Positions 15,621-24,184 are shown, counted from the stretch's first letter. The stretch: 64,000 nt of DNA from Mongoliimonas terrestris (GCF_001927285.1 NZ_MSIG01000001.1:496001-560000), one strand, 5' to 3'. Notes: generated by a model from the letters alone, not told the origin. Numbers and translations are program-made.

Positions 15621-16448
15621 ATGACCATGCTGGCCTGGACCCTGGCGGAATTCGCGGCGCTCTACGGGGCCGTCTATGCGGTCAATGTGGCCGGATACTT
15701 CCTCGTGTGCGGGGCTATCGACCATGTGAATCGCCGCAATCCGGAGCGGCGGATCCAGAAGAACCGTCGGGGCGACAAGAGAATCCGCGAGGAGATCCGT
15801 CACAGCCTGAAGTCGATCGCCGTCACGGCGGCGTCGCTATCGATCGGCATCTTCGCGGTCTCCAAGGGCTGGACGCTGTTCCAGGTCTGGCCGCTGACCT
15901 GGTGGACGGCGGTGCCGCTGTTCGTCTTGTGCATGGTGCTGTTCGATGCCTGGTTCTACTTCGGGCATCGGCTGCTGCATACCAAGCTCTTCTACAAGTA
16001 CCACCTGCTGCACCATCGCAGCGTGGCGCCCACGGTGTGGAGCAGCGACTCGATCGGCCTTGTGGACACGGCGATCTGCCAAGGTTTCTACGCGGTCGTG
16101 CCCATCATCCTGCCGTTCCCGCCGCAGATCCTGATCGCGCACCGGGTCTTCGACCATGTGAACGGCACGTTCGGCCACGCCGGGTTCGAGTATTTCGCGT
16201 CGAAAACGGCGCGCTATCCTTGGCCGCTGCTCTGCGCGACCTATCACGACCTGCACCACAGCGAGTTCAAGTACAACTTCGCCAATTACTTCTCGGTCTG
16301 GGACCGGCTGCTCGGCACCGCGCACCCGACCTACGACCGGATGGTGGAGGCCATGGAGGTGGATCCGGCGCCGATCCGGCTGGCCGGCCCGCCGGCCCCG
16401 GACCTCGGCCGCCCGGCGCCGCGCGCCGCCGGCACCCCCGCCGAATAG
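15621..16448 (+). CDS. Sterol desaturase / fatty acid hydroxylase family protein
   Basis: A 275-residue membrane di-iron oxygenase. The histidine boxes are clear: HRLLH (residue about 117), HLLHHR (about 130) and the C-terminal YHDLHHSEFKYNFANYFSVW followed by DRLLGT. Hydrophobic segments flank them (about 8-30, 55-75, 85-105, 150-170). Such proteins hydroxylate or desaturate lipids, for example hopanoids, carotenoids or fatty acids. The last 30 residues are Pro/Ala-rich and probably disordered. It stands alone between the amidase and an intergenic region, so no pathway can be inferred. Confidence 0.88.
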   Translation: MTMLAWTLAEFAALYGAVYAVNVAGYFLVCGAIDHVNRRNPERRIQKNRRGDKRIREEIRHSLKSIAVTAASLSIGIFAVSKGWTLFQVWPLTWWTAVPLFVLCMVLFDAWFYFGHRLLHTKLFYKYHLLHHRSVAPTVWSSDSIGLVDTAICQGFYAVVPIILPFPPQILIAHRVFDHVNGTFGHAGFEYFASKTARYPWPLLCATYHDLHHSEFKYNFANYFSVWDRLLGTAHPTYDRMVEAMEVDPAPIRLAGPPAPDLGRPAPRAAGTPAE

Positions 16449-16906
16449 ACGAACGGGGACAAGATGTCGCCAATGGAGCGGTGGATGTCGCCATTGTAGC
16501 GGGGACTGTCGTCCTCCATGCCGCGTCGGCGCGTCCCGTCTCGGTAGGCGAAATGACCGTGTGCCGCGAGGCACTTACCGGATCCCGACGGGTTCGGCCG
16601 CGGCTGCCTACGTAGCGTCCTTGTAGCCCATGTTGTCGTGCCTGTAGCGGCCCGGTGACCGCTTGGCATTCTAACCGGTCGCCTAGCGGCCGAGCGACCC
16701 CCATGATCCGCACCGGAACGCAACCCTGGATGGGTGTTGCCGCCACCCTGTAGGCGCGCGTCGTCGGTCGAACACGCGCCGCGTCGTCTCCGCGTCCGGC
16801 GTGGCGCGACCCTCGGTCCGACGAAGCCTTTCCCCTGCCGCAAAAGATGCACTAGCGTCGATCCCAGACGCGGCGGGCAACGCCGGGCGAGGACGGGAGG
16901 AGACCC
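16449..16906. other. Intergenic region, possibly with decayed mobile DNA
   Basis: 458 bp without a supported gene. It contains an imperfect direct repeat at 16463-16501 and stretches with stop codons in all frames. The GGGACAAGATGTCGCC-like text resembles insertion-sequence remnants, but no transposase fragment or terminal repeats could be shown. The promoter for the kinase at 16907 should lie in its right part. Confidence 0.4.
16463..16501. repeat. Imperfect 18-bp direct repeat
   Basis: GATGTCGCCAATGGAGCG (16463-16480) and GATGTCGCCATTGTAGCG (16484-16501) match at 16 of 18 positions and are separated by GTG. Confidence 0.8.
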
Positions 16907-18535
16907 ATGGGCGATCTCACCATCGGGATCGATGTCGGCACGGGCAGCGCCCGGGCTGGCGTGTTCGACGGCAACGGACGGCTGAAGGGCGCGGCCAAGC
17001 ATCCGATCAAGATCTGGCATGGATCCGGCGACCGGGTGGAGCAGTCCTCCGCCGACATCTGGGCGGCGTGCGCCGACGCGGTCCGCCGGGCGCTGCAGGA
17101 GGCGGGCGGCGATCCGGCCGCGGTGCGCGGGATCGGCTTCGACGCCACCTGCTCCCTGGTGGTGCTGGGCCCGGACGGCCGCTCCCTGCCGGTCGGCCCG
17201 GAGGGCGACCCGGAGCGGGACGTGATCGTCTGGATGGACCATCGGGCGGTGGCGGAGGCGAAGGCGATCAACGCCGGCGACCACGCGGTGCTGCGCTATG
17301 TGGGCGGGGCCATCTCGCCGGAGATGCAGACGCCCAAGCTGCGCTGGCTGAAGACGCACCTGCCGGAGACCTTCCGGGCGGCCGGCCACTTCTTCGATCT
17401 TGCCGACTTCCTCACCTTTCGGGCGACCGGCAGCCTGGAGCGGTCGGTCTGCACGGTCACCTGCAAGTGGACCTATCTCGCCCACGAGGGCCGCTGGGAC
17501 GACGGCTTCTTCCGGGCGATCGGCCTCGCCGACCTCGTCGCCGACGACCACGCCCGGATCGGCCGCACCATCGTGCCGCCCGGCACCCCCCTCGGGCGCG
17601 GGCTTACCGAGGCGGCCGCCGCGGACCTCGGGCTCCGGCCCGGCACGCCGGTGGCCGCCTCCCTGATCGACGCCCACGCGGGCGCCGTCGGATCGCTGGG
17701 CGGGGCGCGGGAGGACGGACGGGTCGCCTACATCATGGGCACCTCCGCTTGTGTGATGGCCTCCACCGAGGAGGCGCGCTTCGTCGACGGGGTCTGGGGA
17801 CCCTATGCGGGGGCGCTCGGGCCGGGCGCCTGGCTGAACGAGGGGGGACAGTCGGCGGCGGGCGCCGCCATCGACCACCTGGTCCGCCTGCATCCGGCCT
17901 TTCCTGCCGTGGCGGCGGCCGCGGCGGCGGCGGGGCTCGACCCGGTGGCGCTCCTGGAGAAGCGGGTCGTGGCGGCGGCCGGGCCGCTCGGCGGCCCCGC
18001 CCTGGCGGAGACCGCCTTCCGGGCGCGGGACCTCCACGTGCTGCCCGACTTCCTCGGCAACCGCTCGCCCCATGCGGACCCGGACGCCCGCGCGGTGGTG
18101 GCCGGGCTCGGCCTCGACACCGACGAGGAGAGCCTGGAGCGGCTCTATCTCGCCGGCCTCTGCGGTCTCGGCTATGCGGCGGCGGAGGTGCTGGAGGCGC
18201 TCGCCCGCGCCGGGGTGCCGGCGCGCACCCTGGTGGTGAGCGGCGGGGCGGCCCGTTCGCCGCTCGTCCGCCAGATCCTCGCCGACGCCACCGGGCTTTC
18301 GGTCTCCGTGCCGGCGACCGCCGAACCGGTGCTGCTCGGCGCCGCCATGCTGGGCGCGGTGGCGGGCGGCCTTGCGCCGGACCTGGCGACGGCCGGCCAG
18401 CGGATGGCGGCGATCGCCGAGGCGGTGACGCCCGCCGGCGGGAGGGTGGCAGCCTTCCACGCGGCCAAGCGGCGGGTGCACGACCGCTTGCGGGCGGTGG
18501 AGACGGAGAGCCGCGCCCTGATGGCGGGCGCTTGA
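16907..18535 (+). CDS. FGGY-family pentulose kinase (D-ribulokinase type)
   Basis: A 542-residue sugar kinase. The N-terminal phosphate-1 motif IGIDVGTGSARAGVFD, the substrate strand GIGFDATCSLVVL and VIVWMDHRAVAEA place it in the FGGY-domain ribulokinase group rather than xylulokinase or glycerol kinase. The C-terminal ATP-binding half shows IMGTSACVMA, ALGPGAWLNEGGQSAAGAAI and VVSGGAARSPLVRQILAD. It would phosphorylate D-ribulose or a related ketopentose. A strong GGAGGAG ribosome binding site precedes the ATG. A cupin isomerase of the D-lyxose/D-xylulose type lies about 4 kb downstream on the other strand. Confidence 0.88.
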   Translation: MGDLTIGIDVGTGSARAGVFDGNGRLKGAAKHPIKIWHGSGDRVEQSSADIWAACADAVRRALQEAGGDPAAVRGIGFDATCSLVVLGPDGRSLPVGPEGDPERDVIVWMDHRAVAEAKAINAGDHAVLRYVGGAISPEMQTPKLRWLKTHLPETFRAAGHFFDLADFLTFRATGSLERSVCTVTCKWTYLAHEGRWDDGFFRAIGLADLVADDHARIGRTIVPPGTPLGRGLTEAAAADLGLRPGTPVAASLIDAHAGAVGSLGGAREDGRVAYIMGTSACVMASTEEARFVDGVWGPYAGALGPGAWLNEGGQSAAGAAIDHLVRLHPAFPAVAAAAAAAGLDPVALLEKRVVAAAGPLGGPALAETAFRARDLHVLPDFLGNRSPHADPDARAVVAGLGLDTDEESLERLYLAGLCGLGYAAAEVLEALARAGVPARTLVVSGGAARSPLVRQILADATGLSVSVPATAEPVLLGAAMLGAVAGGLAPDLATAGQRMAAIAEAVTPAGGRVAAFHAAKRRVHDRLRAVETESRALMAGA

Positions 18536-18676
18536 TCGCAAGCGCTCCCGGGCGTCCGGCCGAGGTGCGCCGGATGCATGGTTTCGGGTCGATCCGTCCA
18601 TGGTCGGTCTGGACTTCGCGGACGGCCGCGGACCAAATCGCCGCAACCGCACAAGAACCCTTTCGGGAGAACGCCC

Positions 18677-20302
18677 ATGGCGAGCCGGATCTTCGACGAA
18701 GGCCTCGACAAGACCCCCGCCAACCACCAGCCGCTGACCCCGCTGGTCTTCCTGGAGCGGGCCGCCGACGTGGCGCCCGACCGGGTGGCGGTGATCCACG
18801 GGACCATGCGGCAGACCTATGGCGACCTGCGCGCCCGCGCGCACCGGCTGGCGTCCGCGCTCGCCGGCCGCGGCCTGTCGCGCGGCGACACGGTGGCGGT
18901 GCTTCTTGCCAACACGCCGGCCATGATCGAGTGCCATTACGGCGTGCCGATGTGCGGGGCGGTGCTCAACACGCTCAACACCCGGCTCGACGCGGCGACG
19001 CTCGCCTTCATCCTCGACCACGGCGAGGCCAAGGTGCTGATCACCGACCGGGAGTTCGCGGCCGTGGCGGCCGAGGCCCTGGCGCTCGCCACGGTGAAGC
19101 CGCTGGTGGTCGACTACGACGACCCGGTCTTCCAGCAGACCGGCGCCCGGCTCGGCAGCCTCGACTACGAGGCGTTGCTGGCGGAAGGCGATCCGGACGC
19201 CCGCTTCGACGGCCCGGCCGACGAGTGGGACGCCATCAGCCTCAACTACACCTCCGGCACCACGTCGAACCCGAAGGGCGTGGTCTATCACCACCGGGGC
19301 GCCCACCTTCTGGCGCTCGGCAACGTGGTGACCTGCGCCATGCCGAAGCATGCGGTCTATCTCTGGACCCTGCCCATGTTCCACTGCAACGGCTGGTGCT
19401 TCCCCTGGTCGGTGTCGGCCGTGGCGGGCACCCATGTGTGCCTTCGCCAGGTGCGGGCGGCGCCGATCTATGAGGCGATCGCCGAGCACCGGGTGACGCA
19501 CATGTCCGGGGCGCCCATCGTCATGTCCATCATCCTCGGCGCCAAGGACGAGGAGAAGCGGGCGGTCGCCGCGCCGGTCACCTTCCTTACCGCCGCCGCG
19601 CCGCCGCCGGAGGCGGTGCTTTCGGCCATGAACGCGGCCGGCTTTTCGGTGACCCACCTCTACGGCCTGACCGAGACCTACGGGCCGGCGGTCGTCAACG
19701 AGTGGAACAGCGACTGGGACGCGCTCGCCGCCGGCGACTGGGCGACCCGCAAGGCCCGCCAGGGCGTGCGCTACCTGCTCCTTGACGGGCTCGACGTGAT
19801 GGACCCGGACACCATGGAGCCGGTGCCGGCGGACGGCACCACCATCGGCGAGGTGATGTTCCGCGGCAACGTGGTGATGAAGGGGTACCTGAAGAACCGG
19901 GCCGCCACCGCGGAGGCCTTCCGGGGCGGCTGGTTCCATTCGGGCGACCTCGGCGTGAAGCACCCGGACGGCTATCTGCAGCTGAAGGATCGCTCCAAGG
20001 ACATCATCATCTCCGGCGGCGAGAACATCTCGTCCATCGAGGTGGAGGACGCGCTCTACAAGCACCCGGCCGTGGCGAACGCCGCCGTGGTGGCCAAGCC
20101 CGACGACAAGTGGGGCGAGACGCCCTGCGCCTTCGTGGAGCTGAAGCCGGGGGCGGAGGCGACCGCCGAGGAACTGATCGCCTGGTGCCGGGAGAAGCTC
20201 GCCCACTACAAGGTGCCGCGCCACATCGTGTTCGCCGAACTGCCGCGCACCTCCACCGGCAAGATCCAGAAGTTCAAGCTGCGCGACCAGGTGAAGGGAT
20301 GA
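18677..20302 (+). CDS. Acyl-CoA synthetase (AMP-binding family, DmdB-like)
   Basis: A 541-residue ANL-superfamily ligase. Visible motifs: the P-loop YTSGTTSNPKGVVYHHRG (residue about 190), the hallmark block TLPMFHCNGWCFPWSVSAVA, the adenylate motif HLYGLTETYGP, and the C-terminal DRSKDIIISGGENISSIEVE and PRTSTGKIQKF, whose Lys is catalytic. The FHCNGWCFPW block is typical of the medium/short-chain group that includes methylmercaptopropionyl-CoA ligases. The start ATG at 18677 follows CGGGAGA. Its stop overlaps the crotonase start (ATGA), so the two act in one acyl-CoA pathway. The acid substrate cannot be named. Confidence 0.92.
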   Translation: MASRIFDEGLDKTPANHQPLTPLVFLERAADVAPDRVAVIHGTMRQTYGDLRARAHRLASALAGRGLSRGDTVAVLLANTPAMIECHYGVPMCGAVLNTLNTRLDAATLAFILDHGEAKVLITDREFAAVAAEALALATVKPLVVDYDDPVFQQTGARLGSLDYEALLAEGDPDARFDGPADEWDAISLNYTSGTTSNPKGVVYHHRGAHLLALGNVVTCAMPKHAVYLWTLPMFHCNGWCFPWSVSAVAGTHVCLRQVRAAPIYEAIAEHRVTHMSGAPIVMSIILGAKDEEKRAVAAPVTFLTAAAPPPEAVLSAMNAAGFSVTHLYGLTETYGPAVVNEWNSDWDALAAGDWATRKARQGVRYLLLDGLDVMDPDTMEPVPADGTTIGEVMFRGNVVMKGYLKNRAATAEAFRGGWFHSGDLGVKHPDGYLQLKDRSKDIIISGGENISSIEVEDALYKHPAVANAAVVAKPDDKWGETPCAFVELKPGAEATAEELIAWCREKLAHYKVPRHIVFAELPRTSTGKIQKFKLRDQVKG

Positions 20303-21099
20303 GCCGGATGGGCGCCAAGGCGGAGACTTCGGCCGTTCCGACGGACGCGCCGTTCGTGGAGACCGTCGTTTCGGACGGGATCGCCACCCTGACGCTGAAC
20401 CGGCCGGGGCGCGCGAACGTGCTCTCCGCCGCCATGATCGCGGCGCTTGACGCCGCACTCGTGGCGGTGGACGCGGACCCGGCCGTGCGGGTGGTGGTGA
20501 TCGCTGCCAACGGCCGGATCTTCTCGGCGGGCCACGACCTTGCCGAGGTTCGCGACCTGCCGGACCGGGCCGCCCGGGAGGCGTTGTTCGCCCGCTGCTC
20601 GGCCATGATGCAGCGCATCCCGGCGCTTCGGGTGCCGGTGATCGCCAAGGTGCAAGGGGCGGCCGTGGCGGCCGGCTGCCAGCTGGTGGCGAGCTGCGAC
20701 CTCGCCTATGCGGCCGACGGCGCGAGATTCGGCGTGAGCGGCATCAACCTCGGGCTCTTCTGCGCGACGCCGTCGGTGCCGCTGACCCGCTCGGTCACCG
20801 CCAAGCAGGCGGCGGACCTGCTCTTCACCGGCCGGCTGATCGCGGCGGAGCGGGCGGCGGCGATCGGCCTCGTGTCCGCCGCGGTGCCGGCCGACACGCT
20901 TGGCGCGGCCGTGGACGAGGCGGCGCGGGCGATCGCCGCCAAGCTGCCGGCGGCGGTGGCGCTCGGCAAGCGGCTCCTGCGCGACCAGGCGGGGCTCGGC
21001 CTTGCGGCCGCCTACGACCTCGCCGGCCGGCGGATGGCGGAGAACATGGACGACACCGAGACCGGCCGGCTGATCGACGGGTTCCTCGGGCGGTCGTGA
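20299..21099 (+). CDS. Crotonase-fold protein (enoyl-CoA hydratase-like, ECHDC3 type)
   Basis: A 266-residue crotonase. The fold is clear: TLTLNRPGRANVLS, the acyl-CoA-binding FSAGHDLAEV, the oxyanion segment KVQGAAVAAGCQLVASCDLA and FGVSGINLGLFC. The two catalytic glutamates of true hydratases are absent: Gln sits where the first is expected (GCQLV), and Gly replaces the second (SGINLG). It is therefore unlikely to be a standard enoyl-CoA hydratase. The layout fits the poorly understood ECHDC3-like group. It is translationally coupled to the acyl-CoA synthetase upstream, so it probably acts on that enzyme's product. Confidence 0.85.
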   Translation: MSRMGAKAETSAVPTDAPFVETVVSDGIATLTLNRPGRANVLSAAMIAALDAALVAVDADPAVRVVVIAANGRIFSAGHDLAEVRDLPDRAAREALFARCSAMMQRIPALRVPVIAKVQGAAVAAGCQLVASCDLAYAADGARFGVSGINLGLFCATPSVPLTRSVTAKQAADLLFTGRLIAAERAAAIGLVSAAVPADTLGAAVDEAARAIAAKLPAAVALGKRLLRDQAGLGLAAAYDLAGRRMAENMDDTETGRLIDGFLGRS

Positions 21100-21287
21100 C
21101 GGGCCGCCGGCTCCGGAGCGGTGCGCCGACGGTGGGCCCCGGTGGCTCGGTACCGTCCCGAGCCGGGTATCATGCACCTTGATCGGAGATCGCTCCAAGC
21201 CCCGGATCGCCGGCTGTCGTCCCGCCGACCCTTGGAGCGCTCCAGGTTGCCCCGGCGCAGGGGAGGACCGCCGAGCGGCGGCGCGCG

Positions 21288-22073
21288 TCAGCCGGGCCGG
21301 CTGTCCAGATAGCCGGCGGCGAGGGCCTTCAGCCGGTCGCGGCCGAACGGGCCGTTGTGGCCGCCGTGGACGACGGCGACGGGAAGGTCCGCCAGCCGGG
21401 CCATGGTGGTCCGGTAAGCGGGGATGCTGCCGCCCGGCAGGCTGTCGATCAGCGTGCCCTCGTAGACGGCGTCGCCGGCAAAGAGCGCGTCGCCCGCCGG
21501 ATCGAGAAGGCCGATGCCGCCGGGGGAGTGGCCGGGCAGGTGGAGGACGGTGAGGACCCGGTCGCCGAGGTCGATGGTGTCGCCCCCCTCGACGAGACGG
21601 GTCGGGCGGATGCCGGTCGCCCGGAAGCCCGCCACGTCGAAGCCCTCGGCGGGGACGGCCTCCAGGAGCGGGCCGCCGGTGTCGAAGCCGAGCGCCGCCA
21701 GGGTGGCGACGGCCGGGGCGCCGAACTGGGCGAAGGAGAGGCTGTCCGCCGGGTCCGGCCGGGCGAGGGCGTCGGCTTCGGCCGGATGGACCAGGATCTC
21801 GGCGCCGGCGAACTGGTGGTGGGCGCCGATGTGGTCCAGGTGGGTGTGGCTCGCCACCACCACGAGAGGCTTGTCCGTGAGGCCGCGGACGAGGCCGGCA
21901 AGGTCGGCGACGCCGAGGCCGCTGTCGAAGAGGACGGCCCGGTCGCGGCCCTCGATCAGGAAGACGTTCGCCCGCATCAGCCGGTGCGCGCCCGGTTCGG
22001 TGATGCGCGTGACGCCGGGGGCGGCGGCCGCGACGGAGAACCAGGGGCTGCGGACCGGGAGGCTGAGGGACAA
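21288..22073 (-). CDS. Metallo-beta-lactamase fold hydrolase
   Basis: A 261-residue MBL-fold enzyme. The zinc ligands are in place: HTHLDHIG (residue about 77), the histidine of HLPGHSPGG (about 178), the aspartate of LFAGDAVYEG (about 195) and VHGGHNG near the end. Glyoxalase-II-like or lactonase-like chemistry is possible; the substrate is unknown. It follows the D-lyxose isomerase-type gene on the same strand by 26 bp, so the two are probably co-transcribed. The start chosen (MSLSLPVRSPWF) gives a normal family length. Confidence 0.88.
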   Translation of the reverse strand: MSLSLPVRSPWFSVAAAAPGVTRITEPGAHRLMRANVFLIEGRDRAVLFDSGLGVADLAGLVRGLTDKPLVVVASHTHLDHIGAHHQFAGAEILVHPAEADALARPDPADSLSFAQFGAPAVATLAALGFDTGGPLLEAVPAEGFDVAGFRATGIRPTRLVEGGDTIDLGDRVLTVLHLPGHSPGGIGLLDPAGDALFAGDAVYEGTLIDSLPGGSIPAYRTTMARLADLPVAVVHGGHNGPFGRDRLKALAAGYLDSRPG

Positions 22074-22099
22074 GGGCGGAACTTTCCGAAGGGGGGGCG

Positions 22100-22792
22100 T
22101 CAGGGCAGGCGGCGGTCGTTGACGAGCGGGCGGACGATGGGGGCGTCCTCCTCAATGGTGGAGAAGCGGTCGAGCGGCTCGGCGAAATAGTTGTCGGTGG
22201 CGTCGTCGTTGACGGACGACACCTCGCCGATCACCACGTCGCCGTCCGCGCCCCAGAAGGCGTGGAAGGTGCCCGGGAAGAGGGTGACGCTGGCGCCGGG
22301 CGGGAGATTCACCACGGTGCCGGGGGCGAGCCGGTGCGCGCGGCCGTCCAGATGGGCGGTCACTTCGGCCGCGGTGTCGATGCCGCCGTCCGGCGCCGCC
22401 ATGAAGAGCTTGATGCCGAGGGTGGCGCCCGGATCGAGGCTCGCCCGGCAGATGATGTCCTCGGTCTTCTCCACGTGGCGGTGCATGGGGGTGAGCTGGT
22501 CCCGGCGGGCGATCATGATCTTTTCCGCGTAGGGCCGGTTGCCGGACCGTCCGGCGCCATCCGGGCGGCCGTTGCGGGCGGTGAAGAGGAGGAGGCCACG
22601 CCGGGCGAAGTCGCCGCTGCCGAAGTCCGTCACGTCCCAGCCGCAGCCGGTTTCCACCAGATCGCGCACGGCCTCGCCGGCCTCCGCCCAGTCGGCCGGC
22701 CCCCAGGCGGCGAAGGGCGGCAGGGCGATGCCGACGCGGGCGAAGTCGGCCGCCGCGCGGGCGATGTGGGCGTTGATCTCGGAGCGTTTCAT
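22100..22792 (-). CDS. D-lyxose isomerase family cupin
   Basis: A 230-residue cupin that begins MKRSEINAHIARAAADF, the standard opening of the D-lyxose/D-mannose isomerase family. The metal site is visible in TPMHRHVEKTEDIICRA (two His and a Glu) with a later His in LFPGTFHAFWG. The enzyme interconverts D-lyxose with D-xylulose or D-mannose with D-fructose. The start is the ATG at 22790-22792; upstream in-frame sequence crosses a palindromic intergenic repeat. It lies first in a two-gene unit with the MBL-fold hydrolase. A pentulose kinase nearby could take up its product, but the strand and spacing show separate transcription. Confidence 0.85.
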   Translation of the reverse strand: MKRSEINAHIARAAADFARVGIALPPFAAWGPADWAEAGEAVRDLVETGCGWDVTDFGSGDFARRGLLLFTARNGRPDGAGRSGNRPYAEKIMIARRDQLTPMHRHVEKTEDIICRASLDPGATLGIKLFMAAPDGGIDTAAEVTAHLDGRAHRLAPGTVVNLPPGASVTLFPGTFHAFWGADGDVVIGEVSSVNDDATDNYFAEPLDRFSTIEEDAPIVRPLVNDRRLP

Positions 22793-22952
22793 GGGACTGT
22801 CGCCTTGTCTGCCGCGCCCTGTACCGTCACGTCCGGGCGCCATTCTGCCTCCTTCGTAGGCAAGGTCGGGCGTCCTGTCCACGGGGGAGGGAGGGGGCGG
22901 TCGGGTCGGCGTGGGTGGGATGGTGGGGACAGGGCTGCAGGCGGTGGAGGTT

Positions 22953-22991
22953 CCCCCTCTCCCCGGCCCTCTCCCTCCAGGGGAGAGGGGG
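22953..22991. repeat. REP-like palindromic element
   Basis: CCCCCTCTCCCC (22953-22964) and GGGGAGAGGGGG (22980-22991) form a perfect 12-bp inverted repeat around a 15-bp loop. CCTCTCCC-type palindromes are a common intergenic repeat style in alphaproteobacteria; whether other copies exist in this genome cannot be seen here. Confidence 0.7.
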
Positions 22992-23071
22992 ACCGGTGGC
23001 GGGGTTCGGGCGGGATATCGGCTGGCGCGCATCACCGCGGTGCGGCGCATTGCAGGGTTGCGGCGATCACC

Positions 23072-23097
23072 GGAACCAAAGGTGCCGGAGGTGTGTT
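23072..23097 (+). promoter_or_regulatory. Candidate EcfG-type promoter before NepR-like gene
   Basis: GGAAC (23072-23076), 17 bp, then TGTT (23094-23097) matches the general-stress promoter pattern GGAAC-N18/19-TT. It lies about 90 bp before the NepR-like start, fitting the known habit of this regulatory system to control itself. Confidence 0.42.
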
Positions 23098-23187
23098 GAG
23101 GCGGCTTCGGCATGCACGACCGACGCAAGAATGTGTTAACCATGTTTTCGGGCATGGTGGATCTTCAGGGGCGCCTGACGTGTTCTC

Positions 23188-23433
23188 ATGACAACGGCGT
23201 TTTTGAATCGAATGCGCCCCAATATCCGCAAGGCTCCAACAATGATGGCCACTGATACACCAAAGCTCTCCTACGATCTTCAGCGCCATCTCGGCCGCTG
23301 CGTGAAGGTCGGCTCGGAAGACATGCTGCACGAACCGCTCAGCGGCCGCATGGAGGACCTGCTGAAGCGGCTGGAAGGTGGATCGGAGAACCCCGCCAAG
23401 ACGCGCCCGCCCCGCGGCGGCCTGAGTTCCTGA
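23188..23433 (+). CDS. NepR-like anti-sigma factor
   Basis: An 81-residue protein. Residues about 28-66 (LSYDLQRHLGRCVKVGSEDM, then LHEPLSGRMEDLLKRLEGG) fit the two-helix pattern of NepR, the anti-sigma factor that holds sigma-EcfG until phosphorylated PhyR releases it: an L..D.Q..(I/L)G helix, a short linker ending in P..(D/G)R, then a DLL.RL helix. The usual P-D-R is L-S-G-R here. No phyR or ecfG gene is adjacent, so this would be an orphan paralogue. The start may be the ATG at 23188 or the ATG-ATG pair near 23242. Identification is by pattern only. Confidence 0.6.
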   Translation: MTTAFLNRMRPNIRKAPTMMATDTPKLSYDLQRHLGRCVKVGSEDMLHEPLSGRMEDLLKRLEGGSENPAKTRPPRGGLSS

Positions 23434-23538
23434 GGAGGAACCGCCGCCGGATTCCGCGTGCGGTCCCGGCGTTCCCGCGCCTTTTCGTGCGCGGGTCCGT
23501 GTCGAGGCGCTGGCGACCCGGTGCTCCGGGTGCGCGCC

Positions 23539-24171
23539 TCAGGCCGTGACGGTCGCCAGATAGTCGAGGATCTCCGCCTCCGTCACCACGTCCGCGTATT
23601 TGGCGCTCATGTCGTAGAGATTGGCCCGGTGCGGGCCCTCGGCCCGGTCGCCGCAGGCGTCCGCCACCACGATCGGCACGAAGCCGTGGCTCATGGCGTC
23701 CACGCACGTCGCGCGCACGCAGCCGCTGGTGGTGAGGCCGGTGAGGATGACGCTGTCGATGCGCGCCGCCGTCAGCGTGGAGGCGAGCGAGGTGCCGAAG
23801 AAGGCGGACGGATACTGCTTGGAGACGACGAGCTCGTCGGCCCGCGGCGCCAGACCCTTCGGCCAGCCGCCGAGCGGATTGCCGGCCTCCATGCAGGTGA
23901 GCGCCGGGACCTTACGGTGGAAGATGCCGCCGTCGAACCGGCCCTGGGTGTAGACCACGTTGGTGAAGATGGCCGGCACGCGCGCCGCACGGGCGGCTTC
24001 GAGCACCCGGATCGCCGCGGCGAGCGCCGCGTCCACCCCGGCATAGAGCGGCGACGTCGGCTCGAAATAGGCCTCCACGAAATCGACGAGCAGAAGGGCG
24101 GGGCGCGCCCCGTAGCCGAGCCGGTGGTGATAGCCGGCGCGGGCGTAGTTGGCGTCGAGATCGTCGGCCAT
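23539..24171 (-). CDS. Isochorismatase-family cysteine hydrolase (carbamoyl/ureido amidohydrolase type)
   Basis: A 210-residue hydrolase with the Asp-Lys-Cys triad: Asp in ALLLVDFVEAYF (residue about 30), Lys in ELVVSKQYPSAFFGT (about 118) and the nucleophilic Cys in TGLTTSGCVRAT (about 152). The N-terminus resembles N-carbamoylsarcosine amidohydrolases more than classical RutB. It is the third gene of the rutA unit, 13 bp after the amidase, and could play the RutB role (hydrolysis of ureidoacrylate or another carbamoyl product of RutA). That role is inference from context. Confidence 0.88.
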   Translation of the reverse strand: MADDLDANYARAGYHHRLGYGARPALLLVDFVEAYFEPTSPLYAGVDAALAAAIRVLEAARAARVPAIFTNVVYTQGRFDGGIFHRKVPALTCMEAGNPLGGWPKGLAPRADELVVSKQYPSAFFGTSLASTLTAARIDSVILTGLTTSGCVRATCVDAMSHGFVPIVVADACGDRAEGPHRANLYDMSAKYADVVTEAEILDYLATVTA

Positions 24172-24184
24172 CGGACGGGTTCCT

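Larger units (their letters stand above)
22793..23187. other. Intergenic region with palindromic element and candidate promoter
   Basis: 395 bp without a supported gene between divergent units. It holds a REP-like inverted repeat (22953-22991) and an EcfG-type promoter candidate (23072-23097). A leftward promoter for the cupin gene should lie near 22830-22900, but I cannot point to its boxes. Confidence 0.5.

Noticed and set aside
16331..20458. A 1375-codon open frame on the minus strand
   Set aside because: It is antisense to three clear genes (fatty acid hydroxylase, FGGY kinase, acyl-CoA synthetase), is Arg/His/Gly-rich and has no domain; it is a high-GC shadow.
21100..21287. Possible small gene or element between the crotonase and MBL-fold genes
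   Set aside because: The 188-bp convergent gap has short GGAGCG/CGCTCC-like pairs but no convincing hairpin, promoter or coding frame.
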